A stretch of 52,012 nucleotides of DNA, taken from positions 1 to 52,012 of the forward strand of contig JADZDX010000050.1 in NCBI GenBank assembly GCA_020850835.1. Reading direction: 5' to 3'. This stretch comes from Fimbriimonadaceae bacterium. Its GTDB lineage: Bacteria; Armatimonadota; Fimbriimonadia; Fimbriimonadales; Fimbriimonadaceae. The translations under genes were made by a program, and so were the position numbers. Below are positions 35,401-42,300 of the stretch, piece after piece; positions within the stretch are counted from its first letter, which is position 1, and every line of letters begins with the position of its first letter. Under the pieces are notes generated by a model. The model was not told where the DNA came from. It saw only the letters and a list, made by a program, of their open reading frames with translations, and made no database searches.

Positions 35401-35578
35401 CTTCTGGCCCCATCCCTCCCGTTTCGGTGTTTATGGCGACCTGATTGGTCGTAATATCCGGAACGGCATCTAGGTTGAGTTGCTGCCACGAAACCGCCCC
35501 ATAGCCGACAAGGATGATTGCGCCAACGATGATGAGAAGCCTTTGAGCAAGGCTGAATCTAACAATTCGTTCAAGCAC
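32489..35578 (-). CDS. czcA: CzcA-family heavy-metal RND permease (operon B)
   Basis: The 1029-residue pump starts with a GTG overlapping the adaptor stop by one base (TAGTG). It has the HME-RND signature in TM4, 'AIDFGLIVDGAVVVIENAVRRL', and the N-terminal 'LDAVPDITTNQVAINTETGGMGPEEVEKLVTFPIE' typical of CzcA/CusA pumps. The 'DGAVV' form fits the divalent-cation (Co/Zn/Cd or Ni) branch; CusA pumps for monovalent metals differ there, but the metal is not proven. It works with CzcB and the TolC-type CzcC encoded upstream. Confidence 0.93.
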   Translation of the reverse strand: MLERIVRFSLAQRLLIIVGAIILVGYGAVSWQQLNLDAVPDITTNQVAINTETGGMGPEEVEKLVTFPIEIAMGGIPGVEQVRSLSQFGLSQVTVTFHDDVDTYFARQLVNERLNNVKEQLPSGIESPQMGPVSTGLGDIYMYAVESETRSPMELRTVQDWIIAPQLRTVPGVAEVNAADGSVKQYQIVINPAALQSRGIGVDEVVSALNENNLNAGGGVLEENGERMLIRSVGMATTIGDIERIVVKTEGSIPVLVRDVAEVQLGIPILTGISTKDGKESLIGIVMMLKGANGRDVANAVDKRVREIKAQLPKDVKLTTTYDRSHLVNDVLKTVAKSLLEGATLVTVILILLLGNVRGAAIVALAIPLAMLVAVIGMRQYGISGNLMSLGAIDFGLIVDGAVVVIENAVRRLSEARAEKGITLTREEVRQSVWQATREVAKPTVFAVTIISVVYLPILTLEGTEGKLFKPMAFTVVFALIGALLLTMTLVPVLASLFLSGDTREANNPVMSFVSRAYTSLLDFALRRKTLIVGSSVGLLLLCAGIFSRLGSEFVPQLDEGSLVIQPVRARTVDAEQTVKLVTAFEKKVLEVPEVVTVFSRSGTPEVATDPMPLSLTDSFIMLKPHHEWRPGMTKEKLIAELEHKVAEVPGQGYNFSQPIQMRFAELVSGVKADIGIKVFGENLGELKLKADEIADVVRQIPGAQDVEVEQVDEIPVLQIDIDREAIARLGIHIAEIQELVSVALGGEPIGQIVEGDRRFAMTLRLPDDVRNDVEAIKSLPVKTPEGGSVPLNSVAEIRNVPAPAQISREMGSRRVVVQLNVRGTDLGSFVAKAKAAIAKEVPLKEGYSIAWGGQFENLQQASRRLSLVVPAVLGLIFILLFWTFGSIKQAIIIFTGVPLAVTGGVFALALRGMPFSISAAVGFIALSGVAVMNGVVMISAMNRLRGLGLNQLDAVRRGAIERLRPVLMTALVAALGFVPMALNTGIGAEVQRPLATVVIGGILSATLLTLVVLPVLCAQFDDGPGQSV

Positions 35579-37107
35579 TAGTGTTCGTGCCCCTTCAGTT
35601 CGCCCTTCTTCAGTTCACTGGCGAGAACAAATGTGCCTTTCACGACGACGATATCACCTTCCTTGATGCCGGACTTGACCTCGACGAGACCCTCGCTACG
35701 CTTTCCTAAGGTGACCTCTACTCTCTCGAATCCATGGTCGTCCTGGATGAAAACGAAGTTCGTCTCGCCTTCCGTGACCACAGCCTCGGATGGAACAGCC
35801 AAAGCTTCATCCCCTGAGCCCACCGCAAGGTGGACATTGGCAAACATTTCCGGCTTAAGCAGGCCGAATGTCTCGGTCACAAGACACTGAACAGCGATGG
35901 ATCGTGTCTTGGGATCAACCCGATCCGTAACAATTTGAACGATGCCGGAGAATTCACGATCACCCAATGACGGTACGGTTACCCGCACCTGGCTGCCCTT
36001 CCGGGCTTTGATTGAATCCCGCTCCGGAACATTTGCCGTAACCCAAACTGAAGCGAGGTTTTCGACTTCCATCAGGGCCGTTGTACGATCAACGGCTTGC
36101 CCTTTGGTGATGTCGAGGTGAGTAATGTTGCCCGATATCGGTGCGACCAAAGAAACTTGTCCCACCGATGCGCTCCCGCCCGCCGTATTGGAACGATATA
36201 CGGACCGGGCATTGGCAATCAGCCGTTCTGCACTCGCAACACTGGCCTTTGCTGAGCCCACCCGTACCTTTGCACTCTCGACCTCTAGGGCCGATGAACG
36301 GACTTCGGCTTCTGCAGCTTGGACCTCCTTTGCATTCAGCAAGTCCCGCGCAGCAATGTTCTTTTCCCGCTCCAAGGCGGCCTTTGCGGTGTCTACCCGA
36401 GCTCGAGCCCGATCGAGTTTAATCTCATCCTGTTGGAGTTCGAGTTTTGCCGCATCAAACTCAGCCTTCGAGACAATTCCGTCCCGGTATAGCGACTCCA
36501 AGCTTCGGACCACACCGAGGTGACTTGCTTGCTCCTTCTGAATACTCAGTAGTTCGCTTTGGGCGTCGCTCAGATTGCTCTGAGCCTGCTGCAACGGGGC
36601 CTGGCTAAAGGCACCCGCGTGGGCAAGCTGACGTTGACGAGCCAGGTTGGCCCTTGCCGCTGATTCCTTGGACTTCGCAAGTTGCACCTCCGCTTCTGCC
36701 TCGTTTAGGGATGCCCGCGCTGAATCTCGCTGCCGTTCAGCGTCCGCGATCCCGGCCCATGATTGAGCTAGTTCTGGCGACTCAATGACGGCTAAGCACT
36801 CGCCCTGCTTTACGGTATCGCCCAGCGAAACTGCAATAGAAACCACGCGACCCGGGACAGGGGGCGTCACCACGGCTCTGCCGCGAGCGGTTGAAGTCAC
36901 CACACCGGGAACCTTGATGGAAGCGCGCATCAGTTGAACGGATGCAGGTCGCGTTTCTATGCCGGCGAGCTGAACTTGTTCCTCATCAAGCTCAACTACG
37001 TTCCCGTGCTCTTCGTCACTATGGCCAGCTTCTGCCTCTGGTATTTCAGCCGGCCTTGAGCAGCCCACGGCGACTAGGATGGTTATGAGTAGAGGGAGGT
37101 ACCGCAT
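35578..37107 (-). CDS. czcB: CzcB-like RND periplasmic adaptor (operon B)
   Basis: The ATG at 37107 overlaps the tolC stop (TGATG); the track's first residue is a TTG one codon earlier. The 509-residue protein has a lipoprotein-like signal ('LLITILVAVGC') and a His/Glu-rich stretch 'AGHSDEEHG' that may bind metal. It also has a lipoyl-like domain ('VVSIAVSLGDTVKQGECLAVIESPELAQ') flanking an unusually long helical hairpin (about residues 125-300), then barrel and membrane-proximal domains, and ends 'KGELKGHEH'. It links CzcA to the outer-membrane channel. Confidence 0.9.
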   Translation of the reverse strand: MRYLPLLITILVAVGCSRPAEIPEAEAGHSDEEHGNVVELDEEQVQLAGIETRPASVQLMRASIKVPGVVTSTARGRAVVTPPVPGRVVSIAVSLGDTVKQGECLAVIESPELAQSWAGIADAERQRDSARASLNEAEAEVQLAKSKESAARANLARQRQLAHAGAFSQAPLQQAQSNLSDAQSELLSIQKEQASHLGVVRSLESLYRDGIVSKAEFDAAKLELQQDEIKLDRARARVDTAKAALEREKNIAARDLLNAKEVQAAEAEVRSSALEVESAKVRVGSAKASVASAERLIANARSVYRSNTAGGSASVGQVSLVAPISGNITHLDITKGQAVDRTTALMEVENLASVWVTANVPERDSIKARKGSQVRVTVPSLGDREFSGIVQIVTDRVDPKTRSIAVQCLVTETFGLLKPEMFANVHLAVGSGDEALAVPSEAVVTEGETNFVFIQDDHGFERVEVTLGKRSEGLVEVKSGIKEGDIVVVKGTFVLASELKKGELKGHEH

Positions 37108-38294
37108 CAATCTTGCACCTCAATCACAGCGCCGGACGCTTTGTACTTGGCTGTGAGCGCAAGGTTCATCGCGAGTTCCGCCTCAATCAACTCTTGTTCA
37201 ATCTCGCGGAGGGCCCGTGTTGCTTCCAGAACATCAAGCAAGGTCCCATAGCCCTGCGCGAAACCGCTTTGAGATTTCTGCACGAGTTCGCTCGCGGACT
37301 GCTGGATCGCCTGATAGGATTGCACCGAACCGCGCCAAGCCGCAAGCTCATCATCGAGCCTTCGTATCTCGGCTTCGGCAAGTTTCTGCGCGTCATCCCT
37401 TCGCTTCTGAAATGCTTCAGCCCGCTTTCTCGATGCCCTTGCCTCACTGCGGCTCTTGCCGAAATCGTAAACTCGCCAAGTTAGCTGGAGTCTCGCTCCA
37501 AACTGGGATTTCCCTTCGCGCCAAGGGGTGCGAAGAGCAGTAATATCCAACTCAGGAGCATTCTCTTTGGAGGCCAAGCGGGTCTCAGCTAGGGCTACCC
37601 CTGCCTGTGCGTCCAGAGCTTGGAGTTCCGGGTGTTGCGATAGGTCCACCTTGGGTTCAGAGAGACTAGCCGATTCGGGTAACTCAGTGACTTCTGCAAT
37701 TCCCATCGCTCCGGCAAGCCGCTTTTGCGTTCCCGCGAACTGAGCCTGTCGAAGAAGCATGGCTTGGCGAGCGCGATCCCGCTCGATCCGAGCTCGTGTA
37801 ACTTGTATCTCCGGGACGTTACCAATCTCGAACCTCTTCGTTGTAGCCACCAATAGCGATTCGGCGACTTGAAGAAGTTCGGCGGACACCTTGAAATGCT
37901 GCTTGGTGGCGATGGCTTCGAAGTAAGCGATCAGCACTTCCTGCTGCACGTCCAACAACGTGGTTCTAGCCTCAGCAAGGGCGACAGTCAAGCCGGCTTC
38001 GCCGATACTTCTTAATGCCGAGGTCCTTCCAAAGATATCAATGGAATGGCTTAAGTACAAATCCTGATCGGTTGCGCCAAGGCCCTGGCGCGATGATTGT
38101 CCTAACCCAAAGTTCAGCCCGGGATAGGCGCTGAGCGCTTGGCGGTTGGCCTTTGCGCTTTCAACCATTTTTAATGCGGATTGGACTGCGGGCCGGTTTT
38201 TTCGGGCCACTGCAAGTGCTTGTTCTACGGTTAGAGTTTGGCTCCACGCACTCACGCTGAGCGCGACAAGGGGTATGAAGATTGTTGCTTTCAA
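37107..38294 (-). CDS. czcC: TolC-family outer-membrane efflux protein (operon B)
   Basis: The 395-residue protein starts at a TTG preceded by AGGA at 8 bases and has a signal peptide ending 'AWSQ'. It has two TolC/OEP repeats: 'TVEQALAVARKNRPAV' with helical 'AYFEAIATKQ', and 'QLTWRVYDFGKSRSEARASRKRAEAF' with 'GFAQGYGTLLDVLEATRALREIE'. These trimeric channels span the outer membrane and periplasm. As the only TolC-like gene in the window it may also serve RND operon A. Confidence 0.9.
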   Translation of the reverse strand: MKATIFIPLVALSVSAWSQTLTVEQALAVARKNRPAVQSALKMVESAKANRQALSAYPGLNFGLGQSSRQGLGATDQDLYLSHSIDIFGRTSALRSIGEAGLTVALAEARTTLLDVQQEVLIAYFEAIATKQHFKVSAELLQVAESLLVATTKRFEIGNVPEIQVTRARIERDRARQAMLLRQAQFAGTQKRLAGAMGIAEVTELPESASLSEPKVDLSQHPELQALDAQAGVALAETRLASKENAPELDITALRTPWREGKSQFGARLQLTWRVYDFGKSRSEARASRKRAEAFQKRRDDAQKLAEAEIRRLDDELAAWRGSVQSYQAIQQSASELVQKSQSGFAQGYGTLLDVLEATRALREIEQELIEAELAMNLALTAKYKASGAVIEVQD

Positions 38295-38316
38295 AAATTT
38301 GTTCCTAAGGGTTTAG

Positions 38317-38337
38317 GTCAGGCCGCATCAGCCTGAC
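38317..38337. repeat. Inverted repeat between the Cys-rich gene and tolC
   Basis: GTCAGGC and GCCTGAC, 7 bp each and perfect, are separated by 7 bases in the 49-base gap between two minus-strand genes. It could be an operator or an RNA hairpin that adjusts expression within operon B. No T-run follows on either side. Confidence 0.5.
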
Positions 38338-38343
38338 AAACGA

Positions 38344-38754
38344 CTAAGCCATTAGGAACAAGGGAGGCGCCCGGGACTGAGCATGATCGGGCGGACCCAC
38401 CGGCGGGGATCCGGCAAGCCAGATGATCGGCGGGTTACCTAGAATCTGGCTGGTCTCAAGGAACAACGGATGCAATACTGGAAGATCCAGATCGTAATGG
38501 ATCGGTGTCGCCGTAAATTGACTTGCTAACTCCGATTCATCGTGGCAGGCTACAAGTTCGCAACACGACCGGCAGTCGTCTGTTGCCATGCTCGGGCTCT
38601 CACATTCCTTAGAAAGTTCTGGGCATGCCGCACAAGCCGAACCACTTGGCAAGACATAAGTTGCCGTGCAGGGGTGAATCCCAAGGCTCGCGAATAGCGA
38701 AACCAAAAGGCAGACCAAAGCCTTTCGAGTTATCGCTGTAAGCTCTGTCTTCAC
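38344..38754 (-). CDS. Small exported Cys-rich protein heading RND operon B
   Basis: The start is a GTG (38754) or the adjoining TTG; the TATAAT hexamer lies 7 bases upstream of the GTG. The protein has a signal peptide or anchor at about residues 11-30 and a Cys-rich middle ('GSACAACPEL', 'DDCRSCCELVAC'). A beta-type segment 'DLPVLHPLFLE' follows, and the tail is Pro-rich with 'SRAPPLFLMA'. It resembles the leader of operon A in element order and in the 'SCCE' and 'RAPP' motifs. It is likely a periplasmic metal-binding accessory of the czc operon. Confidence 0.7.
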   Translation of the reverse strand: MKTELTAITRKALVCLLVSLFASLGIHPCTATYVLPSGSACAACPELSKECESPSMATDDCRSCCELVACHDESELASQFTATPIHYDLDLPVLHPLFLETSQILGNPPIIWLAGSPPVGPPDHAQSRAPPLFLMA

Positions 38755-38761
38755 CAATGGA

Positions 38762-38767
38762 ATTATA
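38762..38767 (-). promoter_or_regulatory. -10 element for RND operon B
   Basis: A perfect TATAAT on the minus strand lies 7 bases before the GTG of the Cys-rich gene. No ribosome-binding site is present and the -35 (TGAAGA) is weak. It faces away from the DinB promoter 32 bases distant. Confidence 0.55.
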
Positions 38768-38799
38768 GCCGCGCGGACGATCGTTCTTCAGCCCATAGG

Positions 38800-38805
38800 T
38801 ATGAT
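38800..38805 (+). promoter_or_regulatory. -10 element for the DinB-like gene
   Basis: TATGAT ends 6 bases before the GTG at 38812, so transcription may begin on the start codon. It forms a compact divergent promoter pair with the operon B -10 in a 57-base intergenic region. Confidence 0.5.
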
Positions 38806-38811
38806 GCGAGC

Positions 38812-39312
38812 GTGGATGTATCCCAAGCTCTCCTCGAATCGTGGCGCCGGCAATGCAAATGCTTAAATGCTCTCGCAAGCCTTGTTACCGAAGACAACAA
38901 ACAGTTGAAACCCTCCGACGACGGCATGCCTTTGTTTGAGCAACTGAGCCACGTTGCCGAGGTAAGGGCCTACTGGTTTGACCAGGCCAATGGTGGGCCA
39001 TTTGAAGGTTACCAACCCCTGTTCGAGCAACTGTCTGCAACCGAATGGAAAATGTCTGATGACCTCTTCGCCATCCGCAAACAACTTTCATTGAGCGAGG
39101 AGGCCATCCTGAGGTGGACGGAACTTAAGATGAAGGAAGGGGCACAGCCAACTGGCCCCTATGATCACCCGGTGCTCTTCCTCCAGCACATGGTCTGGCA
39201 CGAAGGCTACCATGCAGCCCTCATCATGCTTGCCCTTCGGCTTGCCGGGCTGGAGCCGCCGGAGGAGTGGGAAGAGCCCAACATCTGGGGCAACTGGCGA
39301 AATTATGGCTAG
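38812..39312 (+). CDS. DinB-like (DinB/YfiT superfamily) protein
   Basis: The 166-residue protein starts with GTG. It fits the four-helix-bundle DinB-like fold with metal-binding histidines: one in 'LSHVAEVRAYW' on helix 2 and two in 'HMVWHEGYHAALIML' on the last helix (H-x3-H-x3-H spacing). These proteins are metal-dependent thiol transferases or of unknown role; many bacteria carry several. No partner gene is adjacent. Confidence 0.85.
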   Translation: MDVSQALLESWRRQCKCLNALASLVTEDNKQLKPSDDGMPLFEQLSHVAEVRAYWFDQANGGPFEGYQPLFEQLSATEWKMSDDLFAIRKQLSLSEEAILRWTELKMKEGAQPTGPYDHPVLFLQHMVWHEGYHAALIMLALRLAGLEPPEEWEEPNIWGNWRNYG

Positions 39313-39331
39313 GAGTTCGCACCTTTACGGA

Positions 39332-39371
39332 TACGAGAAGACCCCAAGCTATTGCTTGGGGTCTTCTCGTA
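39332..39371. terminator. Bidirectional terminator hairpin
   Basis: A perfect 18-bp inverted repeat (TACGAGAAGACCCCAAGC and its complement) with a TATT loop sits between the convergent DinB-like and giant-protein genes. It lacks a strong T-run on either side, so termination efficiency is uncertain, but the position fits a shared terminator. Confidence 0.7.
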
Positions 39372-39383
39372 CTTGCCAGCCGT

Positions 39384-42300
39384 TCAGCGACCTGTGGTCG
39401 GCGACAGCGGTTGCATCGCCTCTTCAACAGTGATCCAGCCGTCGTGATTTCGATCTAGGTATGAAGCACGATTGCTGCCCGCCTCCTTCACTGCGTCGGC
39501 AACTGAAATGAGACGCCGGATGGGGTCACGATCACGCGAGTAATTGCCCGGCAGCGTTCCATCCAAGAGCCCGAAGTTCGATGAGATGAACGTGAAGTCA
39601 GCACCATCCACGACCCCATTTCCAGAAATATCCGCATGGCGGAATAAAGGATTGAACAACAAGGAGAGAGGTGAATCAGCGCCCGGCGCACTGCCATAGT
39701 TGACCGCGTAGACCACGTAGTCGCCAATGTCAATTCGTCCATCACGGTTGATATTGCCTCCAAGAAGTGTCATATCTACTTCGTAGTTATCACCGTCCCA
39801 TTGGAGCATTCCGAATGAACGCAGCGAGTGCAACTCGTCCTTGACGCTGATCGCGTAGGTGCTCAGGTTATCATCGGGCAAGAACCCATCCTGCGGACCA
39901 AACACGACCGTCGCATGACCTGTGGAATCAAAGACCACGTCACGTGAGACGTCCACTGGTGGATTAGAGCCGCCAGCTGTCCCTCCGAGCCACATCGTCA
40001 TTCCCCTTGTGGTAGGCCCGACTGCCGCAAAGCTCTGCAACGTCAAGTTAAGCGTGATCGTTGTCCCGGCGACATTAATGTTCACCGTTGCCAGAGCCGA
40101 ATCCACGGTGCCGTCATTCACCTTAAAGGTGAAGGAGTCCGGTCCTGAGTAGTTGGGCGTTGGTGTGTAGGTCACATCGGCGCCAGATTGCGCCAACGTG
40201 CCATGGCTGGGCGGCGTGACGATGACAAAGGTCAACGTATTGGCCGGTAGATCTGCATCCGTTCCCGTCAGCGTAATGGCCAAGTCCGTGTTCACCTGCG
40301 CGGTGACCGATTGCCCATTGGCAACGGGCGCCACGTTGACCTCGTCAACTTGGATCACCACCACCTCGTCCGCGGTCAGGGCTCCATCGCTCACGCGTAC
40401 CGTGAATGTAACCGTTGTTGGCCCTTGCGCCTCGGTCGGCGTCCAACTGAACACACCGGTGTTGGCGTCAATGGTGGCGCCGCTTGGCGCACCGATCAGG
40501 CTATAGGTGAGTACATTTGCCGGCAGATCCGCATCATGTCCTTCGGCATCGAAGGTGATCGGACTCATTTCGGGAGCCGTAATGTCGGCTATCGCATCAA
40601 TAGTTGGTGCGACATTAGCTTCACCCACGTGGATTGTTACCGATTCATCTGCATCCAAAGTGCCATCGCTAACCCGGACCGTGAACGTATAGTCGTTCGG
40701 CCCTTGGGCTTCCGTTGGCGTCCAGCTGAAGACACCCGTATTCGCGTCAATTACCGCTCCACTCGGAGCACCCACCAAGCTGTAGGTGAGCGTCTGAGCC
40801 GGCAGATCCGCGTCATGACCATCAGCATCGAAGGTGATCAAGGTCATCTCATCAGCCGTGATGTCGCTAATCGAATCAATAGTTGGGGCTTCGTTGACTT
40901 CGTTGACATGGATCGTGATCGTCTCACTGTCGGATCCTCCATTGCCATCGCTGACCTCAAAGGTTACGGTGTAATCACCGGGGCCTTGTACTTCGGAGGG
41001 TGTCCAATTGAAGGTATCGCCTACAAGGGTAGCCCCCAGAGGAAGGCCCGTTGCGGAGTAGGCGGGAACTCCACCATCAATATCTGATGAGCTCAAGGTG
41101 AAGGAAAGGAGCGAATGCTCGTTGACTGACTTATCGCCAATTGTCGTTAGCGAGGGAGGATCGTTGACGGGAACCACCGTTATCGACACGGTTGCCGGCG
41201 CGGAGTCCAACGTTACGTCAGTCGCCGTGAACGTAAAGCTATCCGAACCCGCGTAGTTTGGATCCGGAGCATAAGTCAAGTTTGGAGCTACGCCGCTTAG
41301 CGTGCCATGAGCCGGAGGCGTCACCACAGTGTAGGTTAAAGGAACTTCAAATGAGTCCGTGTCCGAACCTGCCAATGTGATCCCTACCGAACCATCCTCT
41401 GTTACCGAAACCGATTGGCTATTGGCCGTCGGTGCTGTATTCGAAGTCACCATCTGAACGGTGCCTGTGCCCGTTGCCGCAACAGGACCCGAGATCCCAC
41501 CAGTGTGCAAGGTGTACGTTGTACTGATGTCAATTGGCGCCGCAAACAAGAGGGTTTCCAAATAGGCCCGCGCATTCATCAGCTTTTCGGCAGGTGTACT
41601 TCCCAGTTCTGGAGGCGTCGCGTCCCAAGCATTACCAACCCCGACGTATACCAATTCATCAACTGGCGTTGACCCCGGCGTTACATTGGAGTTATAAGTG
41701 AGGTCATCGCCGGTGCCCTTGATCCGGTCCGGGCCGTAATCAATACCAACACGATGCGCCGCGTAAGTGAGTCCGACAAAGTCACCCTCGTACGAGAGGT
41801 CGTTATCGTCATTGCTGGAACTCATATCAAACTCCAGGTCCTCTAGGTTAAACCGCGTGCCGTTGCCCAAGATATGCAGACCGTAGTGCATTCGATGCCC
41901 GAGTTCTGCATCAAACGGTGCACTTGGATTCAGCACTCCAAGCCAGAACGGGTAATTCGTCACTACGGCATCAGACCATACAATCTGCGTAGGTAACTCG
42001 TAGGCGGTCGGGTCAGTTGACCTCAAGCCATCCGGAACTCCCGGAGTATGCTCAAGGCTGTTGAGCGCACGAACTCGATAGCCATCGTAACTTGGAGAGC
42101 CATACGCGTTTGGAGCCGGTGAGCCAAACACCTGGACGGAGATGTTCGAGACATCGCTGACGGTGATCGTCACCGTTGCAACATTCGAATCGACTGTCCC
42201 ATCGTTCGCCTTGAACGTAAAGGTATCCACGCCAGTGAAGATGCCGGTCGGGGCGTAGACCCAGTTCGGCCCGGTGCCGCTCAGTGTTCCGTGAGCTGGA

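Noticed and set aside
40311-41087. 258-codon plus-strand ORF inside the giant gene
   Set aside because: It is antisense to repeated cadherin-like coding sequence and shows no signal, motif or start context.
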